Assembly (NCBI RefSeq): GCF_006782915.1
Contig: NZ_VCNP01000010.1
Location: 248,001-312,000 of the forward strand
DNA length: 64,000 nucleotides
Source of the DNA: Streptomyces calvus
Lineage (GTDB): Bacteria; Actinomycetota; Actinomycetes; Streptomycetales; Streptomycetaceae
Reading direction: 5' to 3'
Position 1 is the first letter of the stretch, and every line of letters starts with the position of its first letter. The position numbers and the translations under genes are program-made. The notes under the pieces were generated by a model that saw only the letters and a list, made by a program, of their open reading frames with translations, had not been told where the DNA came from and did not search any database. Shown in pieces: positions 27,163-35,910 of this stretch.

Positions 27163-27834
27163 CTAGCTGTCGGTGTCCTCCAACAGGCCGGCGTCGTGGG
27201 CGAGCAGGGCGATCTGCACCCGGTTGTTGAGGCCGAGCCTGGCCAGGATGCGGGACACGTGGGTCTTGACCGTGGCCACGCTCATGTAGAGCCCGGCGGC
27301 GATCTCGGCGTTGGCCAGGCCGCGGCCGACGGCGACGGCGACCTCGCGTTCGCGGTCGTTGAGTCCGGCGATCCGCTCGCGTGCGCGGGTGCGCCGCGCG
27401 TCGGCGGAGGAGCCGGCCGCGTGGGCCATCAACTGCCGGGTGACGGCGGGCGAGAGGACCGGGTCGCCGGCCGCGACCCGGCGCACCGCGGTGACGATCT
27501 CGGCGGGCGGGGTGTCCTTGAGGACGAAGCCGGCGGCTCCCGCGCGCAGCGCCCGCAGCACCTGCTCGTCGGCGTGGAAGGTGGTGAGCACCACCACCTG
27601 CGGCGCGTCCTCGCGGCGGCGCAGCGCCTCGGTCGCGGTGAGGCCGTCCACCGCCGGCATCCGGATGTCCATGAGGACCACGTCGGGGCGGGTGCGGTCG
27701 ACGAGGTCCGCGACCTCGCCGCCGTCGGCGGCCTCGCCGACGATCTCGATGTCGTCGGCGCCTCCCAGCATGAAGGACAACCCGGCCCGCACCAGCGGGT
27801 CGTCGTCGACGAGGAGCACTCGGATGGCAGTCAT
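27163..27834 (-). CDS. LuxR/NarL family response regulator
   Basis: The regulator has 223 residues. The receiver domain runs 1-120, with the acidic pocket VDDD and phosphoacceptor D56 (VVLMDIRMP), T (VVLTTFH) and K105-type Lys (FVLKD). The LuxR helix-turn-helix is at about 150-215 (LNDREREVAVAVGRGLANAEIA, MSVATVKTHVSRI). The cognate kinase gene lies upstream with 61 bp between them. The TAG stop is part of the CTAG target site of the MITE. The insertion therefore replaced everything beyond the stop codon, perhaps including the original terminator. Confidence 0.93.
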   Translation of the reverse strand: MTAIRVLLVDDDPLVRAGLSFMLGGADDIEIVGEAADGGEVADLVDRTRPDVVLMDIRMPAVDGLTATEALRRREDAPQVVVLTTFHADEQVLRALRAGAAGFVLKDTPPAEIVTAVRRVAAGDPVLSPAVTRQLMAHAAGSSADARRTRARERIAGLNDREREVAVAVGRGLANAEIAAGLYMSVATVKTHVSRILARLGLNNRVQIALLAHDAGLLEDTDS

Positions 27835-27895
27835 GGGCGGTACGTAATCACGGCCGGGCCGGTCCGCGCCGCCCGCCGGCCGCCCCGGGGCCGGT

Positions 27896-29146
27896 TCAGC
27901 GCCACGGCAGCCGTGCCCGTACCTCGAACCCGCCGTCGGCGGTGGGCTCGTGCTCCAGGGTGCCGCCCGCGAGGGTCGCCCGTTCGGCGAGCCCGATCAG
28001 CCCCTGTCCGGCCCCGGGAACATCCGGTACGTCCCCCTCCGGAGCGGGATTGCGCACGGTCACGGTGAGGTCCTGCCCCGGGCCGCCGGTGACGGTCACG
28101 GTGACCTCGGTGCCGGGGGCGTGCTTGCGGGCGTTGGTCAGGCCCTCCTGGACGATCCGGTAGGCGGTGCGGCCCACGGAGGCGGGGACGTCGGCGGGGC
28201 CGGTGACCCGGTGGTCCAGGATCACCTTCATGCCGGCCTGCCGGGACTCGGCGACCAGTGTGCCGAGCGCCGACAGCGTCGGCTGCGGCCGGCCCGTGTC
28301 GTCGCCGTCCCCGGCCCGCAGCACACCGATGATCTCGCGCAGGTCCTGCAGCGCCTCGTGCGCGCTCTCCCGGATGACGCCGGCCGCCCGGGCGATCTCC
28401 TCGCGCGGGGCGTCCGGCCGGAACTCCAGGGCGCCGGCGTGCACGCTGAGCAGGGTCAGCCGGTGTGCCAGCACGTCGTGCATCTCCCGGGCGATGGCCT
28501 CGCGGGCGAGCCGTTGCGCCTGCTCGGCCCGCAGCCGCGCCTCCGTCTCGGCGCGCCGGGCCCGGTCCCGCAGGCTCAGCATCAACTGCCGTTTGGACCG
28601 GACGAACATGCCCCAGCCGACGACGGCGGCCGTGAGCACCACGAAGAGGACGACCGAGGGCAGGTACGCCAGGTCGGGGTCGGGCCGCCACCAGAAGTAG
28701 AGCGGTACGAGGACGAGTTGGGCGCCGCCGATCCAGGCGACGTACCGGAAGGGCCGGTGCACGGCGAGCGTGAACAGGGCGATCACGGCGACGCCGCCGG
28801 AGGTTTCCGAGACGAAGCCCACCGGGACCATCGCGGCGGCCAGGTGGAACGGCCACCGCCGGCGCAGCCAGATCGCGGCGCAGGACAGCGCGCCCAGCAC
28901 CTGGTCGGCGGCGGCCAGCGACTCGGGGACGCGGGGGTTGGCGCTGAGCGCGTCGGCGCCGAGCAGGCCCACCCCGGTGGCCAGCAGGAAGCAGGAGAAG
29001 TCGACGAGCCAGTCGCGCACGGTGCGCCGGGGCCGGCGTCCGGTGCGGGCTTCGTCGGGGGCGAGTTCGTGGAGGAGGGCGGACGGGAAGAACCACCGTC
29101 GTTCCGTGAACTCCGCGGCGCCGCGCGGCGCCTTGTCACCAGTCAC
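27896..29146 (-). CDS. Sensor histidine kinase (HisKA_3 type)
   Basis: The kinase has 416 residues. The N-terminal region (about 40-190) has five or so membrane helices with no large outer loop, so it likely senses something in or near the membrane. The dimerisation box is REMHDVLAHRLTLLSVHAG with the phosphorylated His. HATPase_c follows: EGLTNARKHAPGT (N box) and GQGLIGLAER (G box). It pairs with the NarL-type regulator immediately downstream. The GTG at 29146 is given as start; a TTG at 29155 is also possible, and neither has a clear ribosome site. The signal is unknown. Confidence 0.9.
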   Translation of the reverse strand: MTGDKAPRGAAEFTERRWFFPSALLHELAPDEARTGRRPRRTVRDWLVDFSCFLLATGVGLLGADALSANPRVPESLAAADQVLGALSCAAIWLRRRWPFHLAAAMVPVGFVSETSGGVAVIALFTLAVHRPFRYVAWIGGAQLVLVPLYFWWRPDPDLAYLPSVVLFVVLTAAVVGWGMFVRSKRQLMLSLRDRARRAETEARLRAEQAQRLAREAIAREMHDVLAHRLTLLSVHAGALEFRPDAPREEIARAAGVIRESAHEALQDLREIIGVLRAGDGDDTGRPQPTLSALGTLVAESRQAGMKVILDHRVTGPADVPASVGRTAYRIVQEGLTNARKHAPGTEVTVTVTGGPGQDLTVTVRNPAPEGDVPDVPGAGQGLIGLAERATLAGGTLEHEPTADGGFEVRARLPWR

Positions 29147-29324
29147 GGTCGGCAAATCTACGCAGCGCCGGCCCGGACGGCCGGGTCGTGACGGAATGCG
29201 CTACCCAAGTAGCACGACCGCAGACTTTCGGCGCGCGGGAGGCCGCGGATCGCCGTCTTCGGTCGGGCCGGGCTCGCCCCGCGGCCGATGTGGGTGGGGG
29301 GTCCGCGGGGCGAGAGTCTGTGCC

Positions 29325-29525
29325 ATGAAGCAATTGCTGGAGTTACTGGGGTTCCTCGCCGTGGTGCAGGGGATCATGGGCCTGGTCGGCGAGTTCTCCG
29401 ACTGGAACGGGGGCCTCGTGCGGCGGATCGGCCTTCTCGACGGCTACGAGCTGTACGGGAGCCTCGCCCTGCTCGTGCTGGGCGTGGCCCTGTTCGCCGC
29501 CGCCGAGAGCCGGAAGTCCGGATGA
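29325..29525 (+). CDS. Small two-helix membrane protein
   Basis: The protein has 66 residues with two hydrophobic helices: LLELLGFLAVVQGIMGLVG and YGSLALLVLGVALFAAA. The connecting loop (EFSDWNGGLVRRIGLLDG) is short. A charged ESRKSG tail ends the protein. The stop codon lies in the loop start of a terminator hairpin. It is not similar to barstar or to known RNase inhibitors, although an RNase gene converges on it. Function unknown. Confidence 0.7.
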   Translation: MKQLLELLGFLAVVQGIMGLVGEFSDWNGGLVRRIGLLDGYELYGSLALLVLGVALFAAAESRKSG

Positions 29526-29545
29526 TCCCCTTCCGGACTTCCGGC
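29509..29545. terminator. Bidirectional hairpin terminator
   Basis: GCCGGAAGTCCGGA (29509-29522) pairs perfectly over 14 bp with TCCGGACTTCCGGC (29532-29545), with a 9-nt loop holding the TGA of the small membrane protein gene. It serves convergent genes. Confidence 0.8.
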
Positions 29546-29564
29546 CGTGCCCCGGGGCGGGTTC

Positions 29565-29990
29565 TCAGCAGCCGTAGTCGACCAGGTCGAACGAGGCGTA
29601 GTGGTCCGCCGTGTAGTAGTCCTCCTGGTACTGCTCACCGGTGACGATGCGGCGGGCACCGCGGTCGTCCGAGCCCGGCGTGATCACCGTGTACTCGTGG
29701 TAGTAGCCGCTGGACTGACCGGGCAGCAGGCCTTCCCGGTTCTGGAAGACGGTGCCGTCCTGCTCGAACGGGTAGGGGCCGCCCTGCTCGATCAGGTCGA
29801 GCGTGTCGTGCGCCTCGGCGGGCAGGTCGGTGTAGCAGATGTCGCCGACGGCCTGGACGGAGGAGGCGGCCTGGACGGCGGCGGGCTGGGCGGCGTGGGC
29901 GGCGGTCGCGGAGACCGTGCCGCCCAGCAGCAGGGTGGACAGGATGACGGCTGCGGCGCCGGTCCGAGCGGCGCGTGGGGGGAATCGCAT
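29565..29990 (-). CDS. Secreted guanyl-specific ribonuclease (RNase Sa family)
   Basis: The precursor has 141 residues. Residues 1-34 or so form a signal peptide with an AHAA cleavage region, then a short pro-segment. The mature domain aligns closely with RNase Sa. E99 (YYHEY) is the catalytic base, R114 (ARRIVTGE) and H130 (TADHYASF) complete the active site, and C52 and C141 form the expected disulfide. VFQNRE is the guanine-binding loop. It cleaves RNA after G outside the cell. No barstar-like inhibitor gene is adjacent. Confidence 0.95.
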   Translation of the reverse strand: MRFPPRAARTGAAAVILSTLLLGGTVSATAAHAAQPAAVQAASSVQAVGDICYTDLPAEAHDTLDLIEQGGPYPFEQDGTVFQNREGLLPGQSSGYYHEYTVITPGSDDRGARRIVTGEQYQEDYYTADHYASFDLVDYGC

Positions 29991-30131
29991 GGCTCCATGA
30001 TGACGCGCGTAGACACTGGCATGTCAATGACAAGTACATGGATTTTTCGGTCGGGTCCGATGAGTTTTCCGGGACGTAACCTGCCGCCCGACCCCCGTCC
30101 GGGCGGCGGTTGCCGACCGCGCCGGCCGCGG

Positions 30132-30758
30132 TCAGGCGTCCTCCGGCAGGTCGTACGTGCCGTACTCGGGGCGGCCGCCGAAGTCGTACGTCTGGATGGA
30201 GACGCCCGCGCCGGTGATCCGGCCGCCCGCGTGCCGGAACGCGGTGGGCACCGAGCCCTCCGGGAACAGCCGGCGGCCGGCGCCGAGGACGACCGGGAAG
30301 GTCAGCAGGTGGAGGGTGTCCACCAGGTCGTGCGCGAACAGGAAGCGGGCGAGTGCGCCGCTGCCGTGCACCTGCAGCTCGCCGTCGGTGCGTTCCTTCA
30401 GGGCGGTGACCTCCTTGGCGAGGTCGCCGCCGAGCACGCTGGTGCCGGCCCACCCGGGATCGGTGAGGGTGGTGGAGGCGACGTACTTCGGCAGGGAGTT
30501 CAGCTTGCCGGCGACCGGGTCGGCGGGGTCGGTCATCTTCGGCCAGTACGAGGCGAAGATGTCGTAGGTGCGGCGGCCGAGGAGGAAGGCCCCCACCCGG
30601 GAGAAGACCTCGTCGACGAAGCGGCCGAAGTCCTCGTCCCCGTACGGGACGCTCCAGCCTCCCTGGTCGAAGCCGTCCCTGGTGTCCTCCTGGGGACCGC
30701 CGGGCGCCTGGTAGACGCCGTCGAGAGTGACGAACGAGGTGACGACGAGCTTGCCCAT
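30132..30758 (-). CDS. Dihydrofolate reductase family protein (RibD C-terminal-like)
   Basis: The protein has 208 residues of the YwjB/RibD_C class. Strand motifs are VVTSFVTLDGV at the start, FLLGRRTYDIFASYWP near residue 60 (the G-R-x-T-Y motif that contacts NADP), LQVHGSGALARFL around 130, and LLTFPVVLGAGRRLF near 152. These proteins share the DHFR fold but usually do not replace FolA, and the substrate is unknown. It is transcribed divergently from an SDR gene 143 bp away. Confidence 0.88.
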   Translation of the reverse strand: MGKLVVTSFVTLDGVYQAPGGPQEDTRDGFDQGGWSVPYGDEDFGRFVDEVFSRVGAFLLGRRTYDIFASYWPKMTDPADPVAGKLNSLPKYVASTTLTDPGWAGTSVLGGDLAKEVTALKERTDGELQVHGSGALARFLFAHDLVDTLHLLTFPVVLGAGRRLFPEGSVPTAFRHAGGRITGAGVSIQTYDFGGRPEYGTYDLPEDA

Positions 30759-30901
30759 GGCGGGTTCCTGCCTTTCGGTGCGCGGAAGGACGTGACGTCA
30801 TCAGCTCAGACCCCGGCCGGGCCCGCAACTCATCGGTCGTGCGCGAGGTCGACGTCCGTCGGCCGCCAGCGCCGCGGGAGCGGGGGCGCTGGGATGGACG
30901 C

Positions 30902-31654
30902 ATGACGACACACACGACGGAGAAGAACCTGCTCGGCCGGGCGGCCCTGGTGACGGGCGGCAGCCGCGGCATCGGAGCGGCGACGGCGCTGCGGCTCGCG
31001 CGGGAGGGCGCGGACGTGGCCGTGACCTATGTGAACGGCAAGGAGGCGGCCGAGGAGGTCGTACGGGCCGTCGAGGCGCTGGGCCGCCGGGCGGTGGCCC
31101 TGCGCGCGGACGCCGCCGACGCGCAGGAGGCGGCCGGTGCGGTGACGGAGGCCGTGCGGGCGCTGGGCCGGCTCGACATCCTGGTGAACAACGCGGGCGT
31201 GGGCCTGCTCGGCCCCGTCGAGACGCTGTCGCCCGCCGATGTCGACCGGGTGCTCGCGGTGAACGTGCGCGGGGTCTTCCTGACCTCCCGCGCCGCCGTC
31301 GCCCATCTGCCGCGCGGGGGCCGGATCATCACCGTCGGCACCTGCATGACCCAGCGCGTGCCCGGCCCCGGCGGGACGCTGTACGCGATGAGCAAGTCGG
31401 CGCTGGTCGGGCTGACGAAGGCCCTGGCACGGGAGCTGGGCGAGCGCGGGATCACGGCGAACATCGTCCACCCGGGGCCGATCGACACCGACATGAACCC
31501 GGCGGACGGCCCGTACGGGCCCGGCCAGGCGGCGATGACGGCGCTGGGCCGCTTCGGCACGGCCGAGGAGGTGGCCGCCACGATCACCCACCTGGCCGGG
31601 GCCGCCTACGTCACCGGCGCGGAGTTCACCGTCGACGGCGGCCACTCGGCGTGA
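30902..31654 (+). CDS. Short-chain dehydrogenase/reductase
   Basis: The enzyme has 250 residues. The nucleotide motif TGGSRGIGAA and the structural NNAG are present, as is YAMSK with the catalytic Tyr and Lys. Where the catalytic Ser normally sits, the sequence reads VGTCMTQ, so Thr or Cys may substitute. The C-terminus (HPGPIDTDMNP, YVTGAEFTVDGG) is typical of 3-oxoacyl-reductase-like SDRs. An NADP preference is suggested by the Arg after GGS. The substrate is unknown. ATG at 30902 is the first start with sequence similarity. Confidence 0.88.
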   Translation: MTTHTTEKNLLGRAALVTGGSRGIGAATALRLAREGADVAVTYVNGKEAAEEVVRAVEALGRRAVALRADAADAQEAAGAVTEAVRALGRLDILVNNAGVGLLGPVETLSPADVDRVLAVNVRGVFLTSRAAVAHLPRGGRIITVGTCMTQRVPGPGGTLYAMSKSALVGLTKALARELGERGITANIVHPGPIDTDMNPADGPYGPGQAAMTALGRFGTAEEVAATITHLAGAAYVTGAEFTVDGGHSA

Positions 31655-31661
31655 CACACCG

Positions 31662-31704
31662 GCCGCGCGGCGGGCGGGGCCGCGTCGCCTGCCCGCCGCG
31701 CGGC
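31662..31704. terminator. Bidirectional hairpin terminator
   Basis: GCCGCGCGGCGGGC (31662-31675) and GCCCGCCGCGCGGC (31691-31704) form a perfect 14-bp stem with a 15-nt loop between the convergent SDR and allantoicase genes. Confidence 0.75.
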
Positions 31705-31778
31705 GGAGTGGATCGTGGGGGCGGGGGCGGACAGGGGCGGCGGCGCGAGGCCGCCGTCCGCCGTCGGCTCCCGCAAGG

Positions 31779-32894
31779 TCAGGCGCCCAGTTCCCGGTGA
31801 CGGGTCGCCAGGTCGGTCGCGCCCCGGTCGGTGAGCGAGCCGAACAGGCGCAGCCGGGAGATGCCGCCGTCGGGGAAGATGTCCACGCGCACGTGGGTGG
31901 CGACGCCCGGTTCCGGCAGGACGAAGCGGTGGTCGGTGTCGGGCTGGAGGCGGGTGCGCGGGAGGATCTCGCGCCAGTCGCCTTCCTCGCCGTCGCGCAC
32001 GGACACCGAGGCCCAGCCGGCGCTGTTGCCCTTCAGGTAGGCCGTGTCGATCTCCAGGGCGCGGATCTGCGCCTGGGCGGCCAGCCGGTAGCGGATCCAG
32101 TCGTGGCCCCGGTCACGGCGGCGCCGGGTCTCCCAGCCGTCGTCCATCTTGCGGGAGCGGCCCGGCTGGATGGTGTTGGTGGCCGGCGAGTAGAAGAGGT
32201 TCGAGGCGTCCTCGACCTGACCGCCGTTCTCCAGGGCGACGAGGTCGAAGGTGCCGAGCGCCGTCAGCCACACCGGGTCCGGGACGACCTCGCCGTACAC
32301 GCGCAGCCGGGCGATGCCGCCGTCGGGGTGCTGCTTGAGGCGCAGGTGGGTGAAGCGCTGCTCGGAGGCGACGGCGAAGCCGTTGGCGGCGTGGCCGCCC
32401 ACCGGGGTGCGCGGCACCAGCGTCGTCCACTTCACGTCGTCCGAGAGGAGTTCCTCCGGCGACGGGGAGCCCTCAACCGCGGTGCCCTCGACCGACACGG
32501 CCTGCGGGTAGTTGCCGCGGAAGTGCGCGGTGTCCACGACGATGCCGCGGACGACTCCGGGCGCGCCGAGGCGGATCAGCGCCCAGTCGTGGTCCTCGTC
32601 CGTCGGCCAGGGGTGCTCGGCGGAGGTGCCGCGCCGGCGCCGGGTCTCCCAGCCGTCCATGACCTTGCCCTTGTGCCCGAAGTGCTCCGGGTCGAACTCG
32701 GCGCGCTCCGGCAGCAGCAGGTTCTCCCGCTCGGCGAAGAACTCGTCGTTGGCGGCGATGACACCGGCGCCGAGTCGGCGGTCGGCGAGGTCGGCGAGGT
32801 GGGTGAAGGGGAAGTCGGCGGTGCGGTAGTCCGCGTACGGGTCACCGCCGCTGTAGGGGTGCGCGTCGCCGGTGAAGCTCTCGATCGCCGTCAC
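31779..32894 (-). CDS. alc: Allantoicase
   Basis: The enzyme has 371 residues and hydrolyses allantoate to ureidoglycolate and urea. It consists of two similar jelly-roll halves. Each contains KVMDGWETRRRR or KMDDGWETRRRR, then DWALIRLG or DWIRYRLA, an IDTAYLKGN-type strand (VVDTAHFRGN), and a closing PDGGIARLRVYG or PDGGISRLRLFG. The duplication is typical of the family. GTG at 32894 has an AGGAACAG ribosome site. It is 32 bp downstream of allantoinase, so both belong to one operon under the AllR-type operator. Confidence 0.95.
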   Translation of the reverse strand: MTAIESFTGDAHPYSGGDPYADYRTADFPFTHLADLADRRLGAGVIAANDEFFAERENLLLPERAEFDPEHFGHKGKVMDGWETRRRRGTSAEHPWPTDEDHDWALIRLGAPGVVRGIVVDTAHFRGNYPQAVSVEGTAVEGSPSPEELLSDDVKWTTLVPRTPVGGHAANGFAVASEQRFTHLRLKQHPDGGIARLRVYGEVVPDPVWLTALGTFDLVALENGGQVEDASNLFYSPATNTIQPGRSRKMDDGWETRRRRDRGHDWIRYRLAAQAQIRALEIDTAYLKGNSAGWASVSVRDGEEGDWREILPRTRLQPDTDHRFVLPEPGVATHVRVDIFPDGGISRLRLFGSLTDRGATDLATRHRELGA

Positions 32895-32926
32895 GGTGAT
32901 CTGTTCCTGCCTTTCGGGTGTCGGTG

Positions 32927-34267
32927 TCAGTGGGAGCGGGTGAGGAGTCGGCCCTTCGGTTCGGTGAACGCGCCGTCGGCGACGATGCGCCGGCCGCGCA
33001 GCCAGGTGGATCGGACGACGCCGTACAGGGTCCTGCCCGCGTACGCCGTGACGCGGTTGCGGTGCTGGAGGGCCGCCGGGTCGACGGTGAACGTCTCGTC
33101 GGGGGCGAGGACGGCGAAGTCGGCGTCGTGTCCGGGCGCGATGGCGCCCTTGCGCCCGTCGAGTCCGACGAGCGCGGCCGTGCGCGTCGACATCCAGCGC
33201 ACCACGTCCTCCAGGCCGTGGCCGCGCCTGCGGGCCTCGGTCCACACGGCCGGCAGGCTCAGCTGGAGGCCGGAGATGCCGCCCCAGGCGGTCGCGAAGT
33301 CGTCCGTCTTCAGGTCGGCGGTGGACGGGGAGTGGTCGGTGACGACGCAGTCGATGGTGCCGTCCGCCAGGGCCTGCCAGAGCAGGTCCTGGTTGGCGGC
33401 CTCGCGGATGGGCGGACAGCACTTGAACTCGCTCGCGCCGTCCGGGACTTCCTCCGCGGTGAGGGTGAGGTAGTGGGGGCAGGTCTCGGCGGTGACGCGC
33501 ACCCCGTCCGCCCTGGCGGCGGCGAGCAGCGGCAGCGCGTCGCTGGAGGACAGGTGCAGCACGTGCACCCGCGCGTCCAGCCGCCGGGCCTGGTCGACGA
33601 GGTGCGCGATGGCGCTGTCCTCGGCGTGGCGCGGGCGGGAGGCGAGGAAGTCGGCGTACTTCGGGCCGCCCTGCTGCGGGGCGGCGTCGAGGTGGTGCGG
33701 GTCCTCGGCGTGCACGATCAGCAGTCCGTCGAACGCCGCGATCTCCGCGAGGGAGCGGGCCAGTTGCTCCTGGTCGAGGTGCGGGAACTCGTCCACGCCG
33801 GAGGGCGACAGGAAGGCCTTGAAACCGAAGACGCCGGCCTCGTGCAGCGGGCGCAGGTCCTTGACGTTGTCCGGCAGCGCGCCGCCCCAGAAGCCGACGT
33901 CGACGTGGGCCTTGTCGGCGGCGACCTGCTGCTTGGTGCGCAGGTGGTCGACGGTGGTGGTGGGCGGGACGGAGTTGAGCGGCATGTCGACCAGCGTGGT
34001 GATGCCGCCGGCCGCGGCGGCCCGCGTGGCCGTCCAGAAGCCCTCCCACTCGGTGCGGCCGGGGTCGTTGACGTGCACGTGGGTGTCGACCAGGCCGGGC
34101 AGCAGGACGTCGTCGCCCAGGTCCTCCAGCCGCGCACCGCCGGGGACGGACGCGTCGTACGGCAGCACGGCGGTGATCGTGCCGTCGGCGACCGCGACGG
34201 AAGCGGGGCGCGTGCCCTCGGGGGTGATGACGCGCGTCGAGCGCAGCACCAGTTCGACGTCGGACAA
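32927..34267 (-). CDS. allB: Allantoinase
   Basis: The enzyme has 446 residues and opens the hydantoin ring of allantoin. The amidohydrolase metal ligands are visible: DTHVHVND (two His), FGFKAF (carbamylated Lys), IVHAED, HVLHLSS and VTDHSP (Asp). The start is TTG at 34267, preceded by a very good GAGGAGG ribosome site 6 bases upstream; no ATG or GTG is in a better position. An inverted repeat TTCAAC-N5-GTTGAA lies 30 bp upstream. It is first in the allB-alc operon. Confidence 0.95.
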   Translation of the reverse strand: MSDVELVLRSTRVITPEGTRPASVAVADGTITAVLPYDASVPGGARLEDLGDDVLLPGLVDTHVHVNDPGRTEWEGFWTATRAAAAGGITTLVDMPLNSVPPTTTVDHLRTKQQVAADKAHVDVGFWGGALPDNVKDLRPLHEAGVFGFKAFLSPSGVDEFPHLDQEQLARSLAEIAAFDGLLIVHAEDPHHLDAAPQQGGPKYADFLASRPRHAEDSAIAHLVDQARRLDARVHVLHLSSSDALPLLAAARADGVRVTAETCPHYLTLTAEEVPDGASEFKCCPPIREAANQDLLWQALADGTIDCVVTDHSPSTADLKTDDFATAWGGISGLQLSLPAVWTEARRRGHGLEDVVRWMSTRTAALVGLDGRKGAIAPGHDADFAVLAPDETFTVDPAALQHRNRVTAYAGRTLYGVVRSTWLRGRRIVADGAFTEPKGRLLTRSH

Positions 34268-34293
34268 CCGGATCCTCCTCGGCTTCCACCAGC

Positions 34294-34314
34294 GAAATTC
34301 AACGTTCTGTTGAA
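34294..34314 (-). promoter_or_regulatory. AllR-type operator upstream of allB
   Basis: The arms TTCAAC and GTTGAA are perfect inverted repeats with a 5-bp spacer (34298-34314). Read towards allB, the 21-nt window matches 17 of 21 bases with the window at 36596-36616 ahead of malate synthase. Shared control by the neighbouring IclR regulator is the simplest reading. Confidence 0.75.
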
Positions 34315-34506
34315 GGAGTCTTCATCGCGGGCCCCACTCCGTCAAGGGTGCGGCCTCCGGGCGGCCCACAACGGGGCACCCACTGGACGATTCCACAACG
34401 CGGAATTACAGTTTCGGTACGCAGAACATAGCTATGCACAAGCGGGCAGTCAACCGGCCGCCGGGTAGGCTTCTGCCCTTCCCGCCAGCCCCGAAAGGAA
34501 CGCGCC

Positions 34507-35313
34507 GTGCCGACGTCCAGCGCCAGCACCTCCGACTCCGCCCGGTCTCCCGCCAATGGTGGCGTGCAGTCCCTCGAGCGCGCCTTCGACCTGCTCGAAC
34601 GGATGGCGGACGCGGGCGGCGAGGTCGGGCTGAGCGAGCTGTCCGCGAGCAGCGGACTGCCCCTGCCGACCATCCACCGCCTGATGCGCACGCTCGTGGC
34701 GTGCGGCTACGTGCGCCAGCAGCCCAACCGCCGGTACGCGCTCGGCCCCCGGCTGATCCGGCTCGGCGAGTCCGCCTCCCGGCTGCTGGGCACCTGGGCG
34801 CGGCCCTATCTGGCCCGCCTGGTGGAGGAGACCGGCGAGACGGCCAACATGGCGCTGCTCGACGGCGACGAGATCGTCTACGTGGCGCAGGTGCCGTCCA
34901 AGCACTCCATGCGCATGTTCACCGAGGTCGGGCGGCGCGTCCTGCCGCACTCCACGGGCGTCGGCAAGGCCCTGCTGGCCGGCTTCCCGCCGCAGGAGGT
35001 ACGGGCCCTGCTCGGCCGCACCGGCATGCCCGCCGCGACGGACAAGACCATCACCACGCCGGACGGCTTCCTCGCGGCCCTGGAGGAGGTGCGCCGCCTG
35101 GGCTACGCGATCGACGACAACGAGCAGGAGATCGGCGTCCGCTGCCTCGCGGTGCCCGTGCCCGACTCCCCCACCGCCGCGGCCATCTCGATCTCCGGCC
35201 CGGCCGGCCGGGTCACCGAGTCGGCGACGGAGCGGATCGTGCCGGTGCTCCAGCAGGTCGCCGCTGAACTCTCCGAGGCGCTCACCACGCCGGGCACCAC
35301 CCCGGCCGGCTGA
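34507..35313 (+). CDS. allR: IclR family regulator of allantoin use (AllR-like)
   Basis: The regulator has 268 residues. An Ala/Ser-rich N-terminus precedes the winged helix (about 20-80: VQSLERAFDLLERMADAGG, GLPLPTIHRLMRTLVACGY). The IclR effector domain follows (about 100-260), with STGVGKALLAG and GYAIDDNEQEIGVRCLAVPV, the region that binds small carboxylates such as allantoin or glyoxylate in AllR proteins. It lies divergent from allB-alc and near malate synthase, the same neighbourhood as the AllR regulon in S. coelicolor. The symbol is given by that similarity. GTG at 34507 is used as start. Confidence 0.9.
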   Translation: MPTSSASTSDSARSPANGGVQSLERAFDLLERMADAGGEVGLSELSASSGLPLPTIHRLMRTLVACGYVRQQPNRRYALGPRLIRLGESASRLLGTWARPYLARLVEETGETANMALLDGDEIVYVAQVPSKHSMRMFTEVGRRVLPHSTGVGKALLAGFPPQEVRALLGRTGMPAATDKTITTPDGFLAALEEVRRLGYAIDDNEQEIGVRCLAVPVPDSPTAAAISISGPAGRVTESATERIVPVLQQVAAELSEALTTPGTTPAG

Positions 35314-35343
35314 CCGCGCCGCCGGGACCGCCGCCGGGACACT

Positions 35344-35388
35344 CCCGCGCGCCCGCACGGCCCGTGGACGCGGGCGTGCGGGCGCGGG
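35344..35388. terminator. Hairpin terminator between convergent genes
   Basis: CCCGCGCGCCCGCACG (35344-35359) pairs with CGTGCGGGCGCGGG (35375-35388) with a 2-nt bulge. It separates the IclR gene from the converging DUF5955 gene. Confidence 0.6.
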
Positions 35389-35393
35389 TCCGG

Positions 35394-35708
35394 TCAGTTG
35401 TGCGAGGGCCGGCCGAACAGGTCGACGGCCTCGCGCAGTTCGCGCACGCCCTGGCCCAGTGCGCTCACCGAGCCGATCGCACCGGCGATCAGCAGCAGCG
35501 AGCGGCGCAGCCTCCCGACGTCCGGGCTGCCTGTCGCGGCCAGCGCGGCCAGCGCGGCCAGTTCCTCCTCCGCGATGCTCCGGTCCCGGAACTCACCGGG
35601 ATGTGCGGCGAGTTGGCGGCGTAACCGGGCCACGGCGGAGGACAGCTCCCCCACCCGCGGGTCCGACTGACTGCCGGGCACACGCCTCTGTTCCACGCTC
35701 CGCAACAC
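35394..35708 (-). CDS. DUF5955 family small helical protein
   Basis: The protein has 104 residues. The start is GTG at 35708, chosen because a GGGGGAGGA ribosome site stands 2-3 bases before it; the open frame runs much further upstream but without sense. The product is mostly helical (VGELSSAVARLRRQLAA, AEEELAALAALAA) with a C-terminal helix LIAGAIGSVSALGQGVRELREAVDLFG that repeats the pattern seen in DUF5955 proteins. Some proteins of this type sit near effector-immunity or STAND-type genes, but the function is unknown here. Confidence 0.7.
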   Translation of the reverse strand: MLRSVEQRRVPGSQSDPRVGELSSAVARLRRQLAAHPGEFRDRSIAEEELAALAALAATGSPDVGRLRRSLLLIAGAIGSVSALGQGVRELREAVDLFGRPSHN

Positions 35709-35910
35709 AGTCCTCCCCCAGACGCGCCGTTGTGCGCCTCCCCATCCGGTCCAGCGCCCCGCCGACCGGTGCGCGCCAGTAAACGCCACCCCGGGGCCTT
35801 TGCGCCAGTCCGCTGCGTCATCGACTTGTTCCGGAGCGTGACGCCCCTGCCCCGGCTTCCGCGTCCCGCGGCACCCCGTCAGCGGGCGACGGGTGCGGTA
35901 TGCAGGACGT

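Noticed and set aside
27006..27230. 74-codon plus-strand frame inside and beyond the MITE
   Set aside because: It crosses the element end into the antisense of the response regulator, has no ribosome site and no domain; it is an accidental frame.
29325..29525. Barstar-like RNase inhibitor next to the RNase gene
   Set aside because: The 66-aa product has two membrane helices and none of the barstar fold pattern.
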